Below are positions 15,445 through 23,062 of a stretch of DNA of 28,392 nucleotides, in pieces. Positions within the stretch are counted from its first letter, which is position 1, and each line of letters begins with the position of its first letter. Position numbers and translations under genes: made by a program. The notes under the pieces were generated by a model. It was not told the origin of the DNA. It saw only the letters and a list, made by a program, of their open reading frames with translations, and ran no database searches. This DNA is from Camelimonas abortus (GTDB lineage Bacteria; Pseudomonadota; Alphaproteobacteria; Rhizobiales; Beijerinckiaceae), in the NCBI RefSeq assembly GCF_042647165.1, contig NZ_JBHRUV010000023.1; one strand, given 5' to 3'.

Positions 15445-15471
15445 CTTTAGCGTTTGGTGACGCGGCGCAAG
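15445..15471 (-). promoter_or_regulatory. Weak candidate promoter of the sulfonate operon
   Basis: On the minus strand CTTGCG (15471-15466) and CTAAAG (15450-15445) are separated by 15 bp and resemble alphaproteobacterial housekeeping boxes. Transcription from here would start about 30 bases before the leader ORF. The spacer is short and the boxes are imperfect. Confidence 0.25.
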
Positions 15472-15654
15472 CTGCTGTGGTCAAATGCCCGCGGGTCGTC
15501 GTGACCGCCATCATCAAACGCCGCGCCCCGGGAGCCGGTCAATCATCTTCAGGGGCGCCGGATTCACTTTGGAAAAATTCGTCACCGCGCGACGAAACCG
15601 GGAATAATTTTCCGGCCGGCGGGGCGGGGCAAAAAACATTTTTTCGCAGCGAAA

Positions 15655-15672
15655 TCCGCCGCCTGCGGCGGA
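15655..15672 (-). terminator. Possible terminator of the thioesterase gene
   Basis: TCCGCCG and CGGCGGA form a seven-base-pair stem with a four-base loop, extendable with wobble pairs, 44 bp after the thioesterase stop. On the minus strand it is followed only by TTTCGC, so it is a weak terminator candidate. Confidence 0.35.
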
Positions 15673-15715
15673 CTCAGGGCCGCGGCGGCCGGACCGGCGG
15701 GCGCCGGCCGCGCCT

Positions 15716-16147
15716 TCAGCGGCGCAGCACCCGCATCAGCGCCACGGCGCTGGCCAGCAGCTGGCCGCCGGCGTCGCGCAGTTCGCCGTGGACCTCGCCG
15801 TCGCGCCCGTCGTTGCGCACGACGCGGGCGCGGGCGTGAATGACGCCTGGCCGGGCCGGGCGGTGATATTGCGCGCGCAGCTCGCGCGTCACCGCCGTCA
15901 GCCCGGGGCCCAGGCTTTCGATGAAGGTGAAGCCGGTGGCGGAATCGAGCATGGCCGCCAGCAGCCCGCCCTGCACCGTGCCGTGGCGGTTACAGAACCC
16001 GGGACCGGCGACATAGGTGAAGGCACCCTCGCCCGCCGCCGGATCGAAGGCGATGACCGTGCGGCCGAGCAGGCGCGCGGCCGGCGGTTCGGCGCGCGCG
16101 GCCTCAGGCCGCGCGCCGCGTGTGGTTTCGGGAGCGTCGTCAGACAT
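15716..16147 (-). CDS. PaaI-family hotdog thioesterase
   Basis: The 143-aa protein has the hotdog fold of the PaaI/4HBT thioesterases. The central motif is FCNRHGTVQGGLLAAMLDSATGF (about 51-73), followed by TRELRAQYHRPARPG and a final GQLLASAVALMRV strand. These enzymes hydrolyse acyl- or aroyl-CoA esters. The family often has Asn or Asp and Gly around the HG-x-VQGG turn, as here. The first 25 residues are an acidic/Ala-rich leader outside the fold. The ATG has AGGA six bases upstream. It is followed by the sulfonate regulatory region and preceded by the VOC gene in the same direction at 123 bp. The substrate is unknown. Confidence 0.87.
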   Translation of the reverse strand: MSDDAPETTRGARPEAARAEPPAARLLGRTVIAFDPAAGEGAFTYVAGPGFCNRHGTVQGGLLAAMLDSATGFTFIESLGPGLTAVTRELRAQYHRPARPGVIHARARVVRNDGRDGEVHGELRDAGGQLLASAVALMRVLRR

Positions 16148-16270
16148 CAGCCGTCCTGGTCCAGCAGCGCCGCACGGCGCCCGCCCTGCGCCCTGTCCGC
16201 CCCGGCATTCCGGGCGCGGACCGCCCGATGTTACGCGCTCCGCCGCCCGGCGCCAAAATCCGCCGCGCCC

Positions 16271-16657
16271 TCAGGACAGCGGGTGGAAGGCGCACAGCTT
16301 GTTGCCGTCCGGATCACGCAGGTAGCCGAGGTAGAAGCGGCCGCGCGGCGTGTCGCGCACCCCCGGCGGATCCTCGCAGGTGGTTCCGCCATTGGCGAGA
16401 CCGGCGGCGTGCCAGGCCTCGATGGCCTCGCCCGAGGGGGCGGCGAAGCCCACGGTGCCGCCGTTGGCGGCGGTGGCCGGCTCGCCATTGACTGGCGCGG
16501 TGACCACGAAGGTCATGCCGTTGTGGCGGTAATAGACGCGCGGCGCGTGCACGTGCATCTCCACCCCCGGCGGCACGCCCAGCGCGGCGAGGGTGGCGTC
16601 ATAAAATTTCCTGGCGCGCTGCAGGTCGTTGGTTCCCAGCACCACGTGGCTGAACAT
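16271..16657 (-). CDS. VOC-family (glyoxalase/dioxygenase fold) protein
   Basis: This 128-aa protein has one vicinal-oxygen-chelate domain made of two beta-alpha-beta-beta-beta halves. The first begins MFSHVVLGTNDLQRARKFYDATLAALG with a potential metal-binding His4, and the second ends with FYLGYLRDPDGNKLCAFHPL, the typical DPDGNK turn. VOC proteins include glyoxalase I, extradiol dioxygenases and resistance proteins. The sequence is like the many uncharacterised single-domain members, so no reaction is assigned. The ATG has GGAG six bases upstream. It shares direction with the HAD gene and the thioesterase gene, with gaps of about 90 and 123 bp. Confidence 0.87.
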   Translation of the reverse strand: MFSHVVLGTNDLQRARKFYDATLAALGVPPGVEMHVHAPRVYYRHNGMTFVVTAPVNGEPATAANGGTVGFAAPSGEAIEAWHAAGLANGGTTCEDPPGVRDTPRGRFYLGYLRDPDGNKLCAFHPLS

Positions 16658-16747
16658 GCGAGGCTCCGCGTTGTCATGGCGGCCGCACGGCGCGGCCCTG
16701 CGGCGGCGCTAGCACAGCCGGAGGCCGCGGAGAAGCGCCGGCGCGGC

Positions 16748-17125
16748 TCAGGGCTTGCCGGCGCGGGCGAGGCGGCCGGCCTCCAGCTCGTCGGCCACCG
16801 AAACGCCGGTGTTGGGAATGACCTGCACCGCCCGGTCGTCCCACAGCTCGCGCATCCACAGGTCCTTGACGCAGGTCACCTCGAGCCGCGGCAGCCCGTG
16901 GCGCTCCAGCCAGGCGTGGATGTGGGCGATCACCTCGCTGCGCAGCGGCTCGTCGACGGAGGCGCGGGCGGTGAAGATCTTCACCTCACGGTCCTCCTCG
17001 AGCCAGCGGCGGACCCGCGCCATCATCGGCGCGATGGGCGCGCCGATGTGCCCGACGCCGCGCCACTCGTCGAAATGCGCCAGCGTTCCGTCCAGATCGA
17101 CGCCAATCCATGGCCTTCTCCGCAT
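16748..17125 (-). CDS. Small HAD-superfamily phosphatase-like protein
   Basis: The 125-aa protein starts with HAD motif I, WIGVDLDGTLAHFDEW, with nucleophile Asp10 and acid/base Asp12. Motif II is the threonine in KIFTARAS (Thr52). A late DLWMRELWDDRAVQV carries an acidic pair and a lysine just before it that could serve as motifs III and IV. No separate cap domain is present. Such minimal HAD proteins occur in phages and bacteria as phosphatases of unknown substrate. I chose the ATG at 17125; a GTG two codons upstream lies closer to the GGGGAGG and is an alternative start. The frame is open much further upstream but the sequence there is low-complexity. Confidence 0.8.
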   Translation of the reverse strand: MRRRPWIGVDLDGTLAHFDEWRGVGHIGAPIAPMMARVRRWLEEDREVKIFTARASVDEPLRSEVIAHIHAWLERHGLPRLEVTCVKDLWMRELWDDRAVQVIPNTGVSVADELEAGRLARAGKP

Positions 17126-17462
17126 CGCCACGTTTCCTCCCCTTTCGGCGCCCGTCGCGCCTGTCGCCATGGGGGCCTGGAACGGCGGCGAAGGCAAGGA
17201 CGAAGGCGGGCGCGTCCGGCGGCGCCGGCGGAAAGGCGGCGCCCTCCGCGGCGCCTGTCGCGGCCACGCCGGCGCTGCGACGTCACGACCCATGCGCCAG
17301 GCGCACGGGCGACCTGCCCGCAAACAGGTCCCATATGATACCGGTCACGCTTGCGACGGGAGCTTTTGGCGACGATGTTGACCGGCGCCGGCGTTTTCCG
17401 GAATCGCCGCGTCCCGGTCCGGACCAATCAACGCGCCGCTGGCGCCGAGGAGTGTCGTACAA
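17126..17462. other. Divergent 337-bp intergenic region with candidate promoter
   Basis: It lies between the HAD gene (minus) and the luciferase-like gene (plus). Most of it is GC-rich without pattern. At 17311-17330 there is an inverted repeat GACCTG-8 bases-CAGGTC, directly followed by TATGAT (17334-17339), a near-consensus -10 box for the plus strand. No matching -35 box was found at the right distance, and the dyad occupies that place, so an activator or repressor site is possible. Confidence 0.4.
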
Positions 17463-18446
17463 GTGCCCCCGTTTTCAGTTCTGGATCTTGCGTTCATCCC
17501 GGAAGGGCAAACCGCCGCGGACGCCCTGCGCAACTCGGTCGACCTCGCCCGGCACGCCGAAAAGTGGGGCTACCGCCGCTTCTGGCTCGCCGAACATCAC
17601 AACATGACCGGCATCGCCAGCGCCGCCACGGCGGTGGTGATCGGCCATGTGGCGGCGCACACCAGCACGATCCGCGTCGGCGCCGGCGGCGTCATGCTGC
17701 CCAACCATTCGCCGCTGGTGATCGCCGAGCAGTTCGGCACGCTGGAGACGCTGTTCCCTGGCCGCATTGACCTTGGCCTCGGCCGCGCCCCCGGCACGGA
17801 CCAGCGCACCCTGCGGGCGCTGCGCCGCGACCCCTCCGCCGCCGACAATTTCCCGCAGGACGTGCTGGAGCTGCAGGCGCTGCTCGGGCCGGTTGCCGAG
17901 GGGCAGGTCATCCAGGCCGTGCCCGGTCATGACACCAACGTGCCCCTGTGGATCCTGGGCTCCAGCCTTTACGGCGCGCAGCTGGCGGCGGCGCTCGGCC
18001 TGCCCTACGCCTTCGCCTCGCATTTCGCCCCGGCGGCGCTGCATGAGGCCATCGCCCTCTACCGCGAGCGCTTCAAGCCCTCGGCGCAGCTGGACCGGCC
18101 CCACGTCATGGTCGCGGTCAACGTCATCGCCGCCGACACCGACGCGGAGGCGAAGCGGCTGTTCACCACGCCGCAGCAGCAGTTCGTCAACCTGATCCGC
18201 GGCGTGCGGGGCAAGATGCGCCCGCCCATCGACGACATCGAGAGCTACTGGCAGCCGCACGAGAAGGCCCATGTCTCGGCCATGCTGGCCTGCTCGGCGG
18301 TGGGCGCGCCGGACACGGTGCGCGCCCGGCTCCAGGCGATCGTGGACAGCACCCAGGCCGACGAGCTGATCATCGCCGCCGCCATCCATGACCACAAGGC
18401 GCGGCTGCGCTCCTACGAAATCGCGGCGGAGCTGGCGGGGCGCTGA
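17463..18446 (+). CDS. LLM-class flavin-dependent oxidoreductase (luciferase-like)
   Basis: This 327-aa TIM-barrel protein belongs to the luciferase-like monooxygenases. It starts FSVLDLAFIPEGQTAADALRN, then HAEKWGYRRFWLAEHHNM and the flavin-contact segments IRVGAGGVMLPNHSPLVIAEQFGTLE and GRIDLGLGRAPGTD, all typical of the YhbW/MsnO8 group. These enzymes use reduced FMN or F420-like cofactors; in this group the substrate is mostly unknown. It is not a second SsuD, since the Cys and Arg-x-His of SsuD are missing. The GTG start at 17463 has GAGGAG ten bases upstream. It is monocistronic and ends at a bidirectional terminator. Confidence 0.88.
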   Translation: MPPFSVLDLAFIPEGQTAADALRNSVDLARHAEKWGYRRFWLAEHHNMTGIASAATAVVIGHVAAHTSTIRVGAGGVMLPNHSPLVIAEQFGTLETLFPGRIDLGLGRAPGTDQRTLRALRRDPSAADNFPQDVLELQALLGPVAEGQVIQAVPGHDTNVPLWILGSSLYGAQLAAALGLPYAFASHFAPAALHEAIALYRERFKPSAQLDRPHVMVAVNVIAADTDAEAKRLFTTPQQQFVNLIRGVRGKMRPPIDDIESYWQPHEKAHVSAMLACSAVGAPDTVRARLQAIVDSTQADELIIAAAIHDHKARLRSYEIAAELAGR

Positions 18447-18476
18447 GCCTCCTGCCGGCCGCCGCGGCGAGAACGC

Positions 18477-18511
18477 AAAAGGCCCGGCGTCGCGCTGACG
18501 CCGGGCCTTCT
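18477..18511. terminator. Bidirectional rho-independent terminator
   Basis: GGCCCGGCGTC (18481-18491) and GACGCCGGGCC (18497-18507) form an 11-base-pair perfect stem with a five-base loop. It is flanked by AAAA on the left and TTCTC on the right, so it works best for the minus-strand kinase gene (TTTT) and may also stop the plus-strand luciferase-like gene. It lies between these two convergent genes. Confidence 0.87.
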
Positions 18512-18536
18512 CATGCCCGGGCCTGGCGCGGCCGGC

Positions 18537-19598
18537 TCAGGCCGGGCGGTGCAGCAGGCGCAGCGCCAGCTCGGCCATGGCGCCGGCGCCGTTGACCAGC
18601 TCGCCGCGCTCGGTGGAGATGTTGCCGTCCAGCGCCCGGCGATAGACGCCCTGGGTGATGGCGGCGAGGCGGAAGGCGGCGAAGGCCAGGTAGAAGTTCC
18701 AGTCCGCGATGCCATCGCGGCCGGTGCGGCGGCAGTAGGCCTCCACATACTGCTGCTCGGTGGGGATGCCGCTGGCGGCGAAGTCCACGCCGCGCAGGCT
18801 GCCCAGCTCCGCCGATTCGGTGTGCCACATGAAGCAGTTGTAGCCGAGGTCGGCGAGCGGATGGCCGATGGTGGCCAGCTCCCAGTCCAGCACGGCGATG
18901 ACGCGCGGCTCGGTGGGGTGGAACATCACGTTGCCGAGGCGGTAGTCGCCATGGGCGATGGTGGAGACGTCGTCGGCCGGCAGGCGCGCCGGCAGCTCCT
19001 CCAGCAGCCGCTCCATGGCCGGGATGTCTTCCGTCTGCGCCTTGCGGTACTGGGTGGACCAGCGCTTCAGCTGGCGCCCGAAGAAGCCGCCGGCGCGGCC
19101 GAAGTCGCCGAGGCCCACGGCGTTGTAGTCCACGGCGTGCAGGCGGGCGAGCGCGTCGTTGAGGCTGTCATAAATGGCGGCGCGCTCCTCCGGCGTCTGG
19201 TCCGGCAGGGTGGCGTCTCGGAACACCCGGCCCTCCAGGAAGTCCATCACGTAGAACTCGGTGCCGATGACCGCGGGATCGTCGCAATAGGCGCGGGCCA
19301 CGGGCACGGGCACGCCGGAGCCGGCCAGGGCGCGCATGGCCCGGTATTCGCGGTCCACCTGGTGGGCGCTGGGCAGCAGCACGCCCGGCGGCTTCTTGCG
19401 CAGCACGAAGTGACGCTCGCCCCCGTCGGCGACGGTGGTCAGCAGGAAGGTGGGGTTGGAGGCGCCGCCGGCGAACTGCAGCACGCGCATGTCGTCGCCG
19501 AAACCGGCGATGCGCTGCGCCAGCCATGCGTGCAGGCGTCCCTCGTCAAACCGGTGCGCCGGACGCACTTCGCCCAGCGGCAGGTCCCTGATGTTCAT
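18537..19598 (-). CDS. Phosphotransferase-family kinase (ACAD10/11 N-domain-like)
   Basis: The 353-aa protein has the aminoglycoside-phosphotransferase (APH) kinase fold. ATP-binding features are FAGGASNPTFLL (42-53) and the lysines in VLRKKP (65-70). The catalytic loop is HGDYRLGNVMFH (216-227, Asp218 and Asn223), followed by the metal-binding Asp238 in VLDWELATIG. The overall pattern, including FYVMDFLEGRVF, is that of the kinase domain of ACAD10/ACAD11. In that group, and in the bacterial levulinate pathway kinase LvaA, the domain phosphorylates 4-hydroxyacyl-CoA so that the hydroxyl can be removed. An antibiotic-resistance role is unlikely. Two short-chain dehydrogenases lie upstream in the same direction, consistent with hydroxyacyl-CoA chemistry. 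The ATG has GGAGGA upstream. Confidence 0.87.
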   Translation of the reverse strand: MNIRDLPLGEVRPAHRFDEGRLHAWLAQRIAGFGDDMRVLQFAGGASNPTFLLTTVADGGERHFVLRKKPPGVLLPSAHQVDREYRAMRALAGSGVPVPVARAYCDDPAVIGTEFYVMDFLEGRVFRDATLPDQTPEERAAIYDSLNDALARLHAVDYNAVGLGDFGRAGGFFGRQLKRWSTQYRKAQTEDIPAMERLLEELPARLPADDVSTIAHGDYRLGNVMFHPTEPRVIAVLDWELATIGHPLADLGYNCFMWHTESAELGSLRGVDFAASGIPTEQQYVEAYCRRTGRDGIADWNFYLAFAAFRLAAITQGVYRRALDGNISTERGELVNGAGAMAELALRLLHRPA

Positions 19599-19705
19599 TT
19601 GCTGCGATCCTCCGGAATGTCGCCGGCGCTTTTCGTTGCGAACACGTCGCTGTCTGTCCGGTCGCGCCGTTCCACGCCCGCGCCGCGCGGCGCGGCGGCG
19701 TGAGG

Positions 19706-19752
19706 AAAAAACCGGCGCGCCGGCGCAGGCCGGAGCCTGCGCGGCGCGCCGG
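19706..19752 (-). terminator. Strong rho-independent terminator after the SDR pair
   Basis: On the minus strand a 17-base-pair stem with one bulged base (plus-strand arms 19712-19729 and 19736-19752, beginning and ending with CCGGCGCGCC and GGCGCGCCGG) and a six-base loop is followed by TTTTTTCC. It separates the two short-chain dehydrogenase genes from the kinase gene, which must therefore have its own promoter in 19599-19705. Confidence 0.9.
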
Positions 19753-19794
19753 AAAGCGGCGGGGACGCGGGAGCGCCCCCGGGCGCGGCGCGGC

Positions 19795-20562
19795 TCAGCG
19801 CGGCGCCATGCGGATGGCGCCGTCGAGACGGATGGTCTCGCCGTTCAGCATCGGGTTCTCGATGATCTGCACGGCCAGCATCGCGAACTCCTTCGGATTG
19901 CCCAGACGCGGCGGGAACGGCACGCTGGCGCCCAGCGACTGGCGGATCGGCTCGGCGAGGCGGCCGAGCAGCGGCGTGTCGAAGATGCCCGGAGCGATGG
20001 TGTTGACGCGGATGCCGCGGCTGGCGAGGTCGCGGGCGGCGACGATGGTCATGCCGATGATGCCGGCCTTGGCGGAGGCGTACGGAATCTGGCCGATCTG
20101 GCCCTCATAGCCGGCCACCGAAGCGGTGTTGACGATGACGCCGCGCTCCTCTTCGTTGACCAGGTCGTTCTTCGCCATGGCGGCGGCGGCGAGACGCAGC
20201 ACGTTGAAGGTGCCGATCAGGTTGATGCGGACCACCATCTCGTAGTGCTCGAGCGAGCCGGGATTGCCGTTCTTGTCGAGGATGCGCAGGGCGCCGCCGC
20301 GACCGGCGCAGTGCACGACCGCGCGCAGGGCGCCGCCGGCGTTGGCCGCGTCCACGGCCGCCTGCATGTCGGCCTCGCTGGTGACGTCGCCCGGGACGAA
20401 CTGCGCCTTCGGGCCAAGCTCCTTCGCGGTGTTGGCGCCGTCCGAGGAAGGCAGGTCCACGATCACGACGTTCGCGCCGCCGGCGACCAGCCTCTCGGCG
20501 GTGGCCCGGCCGAGGCCGGAGGCGCCGCCGGTGACCAGCGCGGTGATGCCGTTCAGTTCCAT
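19795..20562 (-). CDS. SDR, 3-hydroxyacyl-CoA dehydrogenase type 2-like
   Basis: This 255-aa short-chain dehydrogenase has the NAD-binding motif TGGASGLG (11-18), Asp36 in VIVDLP (which favours NAD over NADP), catalytic Ser148 in NTASVAG and the YASAK motif (Tyr161, Lys165). The sequence resembles HSD17B10/3-hydroxyacyl-CoA dehydrogenase type 2: the long GQIGQIPYASAKAGIIGMT stretch, IRVNTIAPGIFDTP and the ending MLNGETIRLDGAIRM. Such enzymes oxidise 3-hydroxyacyl-CoA, especially branched or short-chain substrates, in beta-oxidation. The ATG has GAGGAG eight bases upstream. It follows the other SDR gene by 97 bp and is followed by a strong terminator. Confidence 0.9.
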   Translation of the reverse strand: MELNGITALVTGGASGLGRATAERLVAGGANVVIVDLPSSDGANTAKELGPKAQFVPGDVTSEADMQAAVDAANAGGALRAVVHCAGRGGALRILDKNGNPGSLEHYEMVVRINLIGTFNVLRLAAAAMAKNDLVNEEERGVIVNTASVAGYEGQIGQIPYASAKAGIIGMTIVAARDLASRGIRVNTIAPGIFDTPLLGRLAEPIRQSLGASVPFPPRLGNPKEFAMLAVQIIENPMLNGETIRLDGAIRMAPR

Positions 20563-20659
20563 ATGGTGTTCTCCTCAGGGTTATCGTGCGCCGTCACGCG
20601 CCGCCCCGCCCCCGCCGCGCGCGACGGCGGAGCGGAGACCGGCGGCGCGGCCGGCGGCC

Positions 20660-21469
20660 TTACCTGCGGCGGGGGCCCGGACCGGCGAGGCGCGTGCCGG
20701 CGTCGCAGGGAACCAGTTCGCCGGTCATGTAGCGCGAACCGGGGCCGGCGAGGAAGATGGCGACTTCCGCAACGTCCTCAGGTTTCGGCGCCACGCCGAG
20801 CGGCGTCGACTCCGCCACCTGGCGGCGCAGGCGGTCAGCGTTCTCCTGGCCCGTGCCCTTCACGAACCAGGGGGTGTCGATATAGCCGGGGCACAGGGCG
20901 TTGACGCGGATGGCCGGGGCCAGGGCCCGGGCCAGCGACACGGTGAGGCCGTTCAGCGCCGCCTTGGAGGCCACATAGGCCACCGACGAGCCGACGCCGG
21001 CGAGGCCGGCGATGGAGGAGATGTTCACCACCGAGGCCGGCAGCCCCCAGGCGGCGTGCGCCGCCTCCAGCAGCGGACGGGCGGCGCGGATCATCTGGAA
21101 CGGACCGACGGCGTTGACGCCGTAAATGCGGTGGAAATCCTCGGCTGACAGGCGGTCGAGCTGGTCATGGGGCACGTGCAGCGTCGTGCCGGCGTTGTTG
21201 ACGAGGGCGTGCACCGCGCCCCACGACTGCGCCTCGGCGACGATGCGGCGGCAGTCCTCGTCCTTCGAGACGTCGCCCTGGACGAGGCGCACCTCCTTCG
21301 CGCCCGCGGCGCGGCAGGCCTCGGCGGTGGCGGCGCAGGCCTCCCGGCTGGAGGCGTAGTTGAGCACCAGGCGCGGCGCGCCCGCCCGCGCCAGGCCGAT
21401 CGCCGTGGCGGCGCCAAGGCCGGTGGCCGCGCCGGTGATGATGACGTTCATGTCGCTGAATGCAGCCAT
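20660..21469 (-). CDS. SDR-family oxidoreductase
   Basis: This 269-aa short-chain dehydrogenase has the cofactor motif TGAATGLG (12-19), the NNAG motif (91-94), catalytic Ser152 in NISSIAG and YVASK (Tyr165, Lys169). Its end, YMTGELVPCDAGTRLAGPG, is the usual SDR C-terminus. The position after the second strand holds NYASSRE, which fits NADP more than NAD. It resembles general 3-oxoacyl-ACP reductase (FabG)-like proteins and its substrate cannot be read from the sequence. The ATG at 21469 has GGGGAG five bases upstream; the frame continues upstream without homology. It is the first gene of a two-gene unit with the HSD17B10-like SDR. Confidence 0.88.
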   Translation of the reverse strand: MAAFSDMNVIITGAATGLGAATAIGLARAGAPRLVLNYASSREACAATAEACRAAGAKEVRLVQGDVSKDEDCRRIVAEAQSWGAVHALVNNAGTTLHVPHDQLDRLSAEDFHRIYGVNAVGPFQMIRAARPLLEAAHAAWGLPASVVNISSIAGLAGVGSSVAYVASKAALNGLTVSLARALAPAIRVNALCPGYIDTPWFVKGTGQENADRLRRQVAESTPLGVAPKPEDVAEVAIFLAGPGSRYMTGELVPCDAGTRLAGPGPRRR

Positions 21470-21789
21470 GTCTGCTCCCCGCCACGGCCGCCGGAGACCG
21501 CTCCGGACGCCGTGGCCCACTCCTGTTCGCGTTTCCATCCTGACGGCGGGCGCCGCCGCGGCGGCGCGCGTCTGCCCCCGCCCGGCGGCGGCCGGCGCTT
21601 TCGAACTTGTAGGACAACTGGCGCCGATGTGAACCACCGTCGCGCGCAGGGGCAGACCGCGCCGGCCGCGCCGCCGGAACTTTCGGCCCGCCGCCGCCGT
21701 TTCCGCCAGAGCGCGCGGGCCATGGGCCGGCGCGCCGCCGGACGGATCGCGCAACACCGCGCGGCGCCGGCGAAGCCAGGAGCGCGGCA
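21470..21789. other. Upstream region of the SDR unit
   Basis: No gene with support was found in these 320 bp. The region is mostly GC-rich; one less GC-rich patch around 21600-21635 holds the candidate promoter listed separately. The long frames crossing it on either strand are arginine- and alanine-rich and look like by-products of the base composition. Confidence 0.5.
21606..21633 (-). promoter_or_regulatory. Candidate promoter of the two SDR genes
   Basis: On the minus strand TTCACA (21633-21628) and TACAAG (21611-21606) are separated by 16 bp, five and four matches respectively to the sigma-70 boxes. Transcription would start near 21598 and leave a leader of about 130 bases before the ATG at 21469. 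Confidence 0.4.
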
Positions 21790-22044
21790 TTGACGATCCA
21801 TCACCACAGCCCCGCCCGGCGCGCCGGCGACGCCGGCGGGCGGGCCCTTCCCTTCTCCGCCGGCCAGGCGGCCTGGTCCGGGCCGTTCGCAGACCGGCCG
21901 CCCGCGCAGGGCGCGCGCGTCAGGACCGCGCGCGTGGACGAGGCCCGCGACGGCGGCGTGCGGGCGGCGGTGATCGCCGTGACGCTCACCGTGGCCTCGG
22001 CGCTGGCGCTCTCGCCCTTCTTCCTGCCGGTCATCCCGGGCTGA
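21790..22044 (+). CDS. Possible small tail-anchored membrane protein, TTG start
   Basis: I do not recognise this 84-aa product. Two signs favour a real gene: AGGAG lies seven bases before a TTG codon, and almost every third codon position is G or C, as in true genes here. Residues 1-58 are polar and basic. Residues about 59-82 (RAAVIAVTLTVASALALSPF and on) form one hydrophobic segment at the very C-terminus, suggesting a small single-pass membrane protein. Against it stand the rare TTG start and the absence of a known relative. It converges with yacG, 28 bp away. Confidence 0.45.
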   Translation: MTIHHHSPARRAGDAGGRALPFSAGQAAWSGPFADRPPAQGARVRTARVDEARDGGVRAAVIAVTLTVASALALSPFFLPVIPG

Positions 22045-22072
22045 CCGCTCCGGACGGGCGGCCCCGCCGGCG

Positions 22073-22291
22073 TCACTCCCCGTCGTCGTCATCCTCAAGG
22101 GAACGGCCGGGGATGACATAGGCGCCGCTCAGCCAGCGGTTGAGATCCACGTCCTGGCAGCGCGGCGAGCAGAACGGCTCCAGTCCCTTCGCCGCCGGAT
22201 TGCCGCACACCGGGCAGCGGCCGCCGCGGGGCGAGGCCTCCGGCTGTCCGGACGGGGGAGCGCCGTCTTGCGGCCTGTTCGCGTCGTTCAT
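22073..22291 (-). CDS. yacG: DNA gyrase inhibitor YacG
   Basis: The 72-aa protein has the YacG zinc finger: CPVCG (Cys26, Cys29) and CSPRCQDVDLNRWL (Cys41, Cys45), followed by the acidic tail DDDDGE. YacG binds GyrB and blocks DNA binding by gyrase. The N-terminal 24 residues are a non-conserved Pro/Gly-rich extension. The ribosome-binding site is weak (TGAG). It lies 47 bp downstream of maf in the same direction, an arrangement seen in other alphaproteobacteria. Confidence 0.93.
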   Translation of the reverse strand: MNDANRPQDGAPPSGQPEASPRGGRCPVCGNPAAKGLEPFCSPRCQDVDLNRWLSGAYVIPGRSLEDDDDGE

Positions 22292-22338
22292 GGGCTCACA
22301 CCAGTGCAGTTGTCGCCGGCGGGCGCGCCGCTTCGCGC

Positions 22339-22971
22339 TCAGGCCGTCCAGCCGGCCCGCACGGGATAGCCTTCGCCCGCCAGCAGGTTCACGGTTTCAT
22401 AAAGGGGCAGGCCCACCACCGCCGTATAGGACCCCACCAGCTTCACCACGAAGGCGCCGGCGACGCCCTGGATGGCGTAGCCGCCGGCCTTGCCGCGCCA
22501 CTCGCCGGAGGCGAGATAGGCGGCGAGATCCTCCCGCCCCAGGTTACGGAAGCGCACCCGGGTCTCCACCAGCCGCTCGCGCTCGCCGCGCGGCGAGATC
22601 AGGCACACCGCGGTGTAGACGCGGTGGGTGCGGCCGGAGAGCAGCCGCAGGCACCAGTCCGCCTCCTCCACCAGCTCGGTCTTGGGCAGGATGCGCCGTC
22701 CCACGGCCACCACCGTGTCCGCGGCCAGAATGAAATCGCCGTCGCCGCCGGCGTCGCGCAGCAGCTCCGCGGCCTTGCGGGCCTTTTCCCTGGCCATGCG
22801 GCGGGCGTAGTCGCGCGGCTTCTCGCGTTTGAGCGGCGTCTCGTCGATATCCGCCGGCAGCAGCGCCTGGGGGCGCACGCCGGCCTGCTCCAGCAGCGCC
22901 AGCCGCCGCGGCGAGGCGGAGGCGAGGACCAGACGAAGGGTTGGCGGTGCGGATGTTTCGCCTGCCGACAT
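22339..22971 (-). CDS. maf: Maf-family nucleoside triphosphate pyrophosphatase
   Basis: The 210-aa protein is a Maf house-cleaning enzyme that hydrolyses nucleotides such as dTTP/UTP and modified pyrimidine nucleotides to monophosphates. Family motifs are the phosphate loop SASPRR (18-23), DETP (43-46), the catalytic region ILAADTVV with Asp85 and GKAGGYAIQG, which is typical of the dTTP/UTP pyrophosphatase (YhdE-like) subgroup. It ends with the usual VVGLPLYETVNLL. The ATG has GGAG nine bases upstream. It follows pssA by 91 bp and precedes yacG, all on the minus strand. Confidence 0.93.
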   Translation of the reverse strand: MSAGETSAPPTLRLVLASASPRRLALLEQAGVRPQALLPADIDETPLKREKPRDYARRMAREKARKAAELLRDAGGDGDFILAADTVVAVGRRILPKTELVEEADWCLRLLSGRTHRVYTAVCLISPRGERERLVETRVRFRNLGREDLAAYLASGEWRGKAGGYAIQGVAGAFVVKLVGSYTAVVGLPLYETVNLLAGEGYPVRAGWTA

Positions 22972-23062
22972 TCAGCATGTCTCCGGAATGGCTGTGCCTG
23001 CGGCGCGGCGGCCCTGACGCCGCGCCGGTTTCCGCCGGTCTTTCTCCCCGCGGCGGAAGGGA

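Larger units (their letters stand above)
15411..15715. other. AT-richer region upstream of the sulfonate operon
   Basis: About 300 bp without a gene lie between the leader ORF and the stop of the thioesterase gene. It is distinctly less GC-rich than its surroundings in parts (about 15560-15655) and includes the palindrome AAAAAACATTTTTT at 15631-15644. It must hold the promoter and any regulator site for the sulfonate operon, but no CysB-like or other named operator could be assigned. Confidence 0.5.

Noticed and set aside
18537..19598. Aminoglycoside resistance kinase
   Set aside because: The APH fold is present, but the sequence pattern and neighbours fit the ACAD10/11-type metabolic kinases.
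21801..22076. 91-aa minus-strand frame opposite the small membrane protein
   Set aside because: No ribosome-binding site of note, low-complexity Ala/Arg/Pro product and no hydrophobic or domain pattern.
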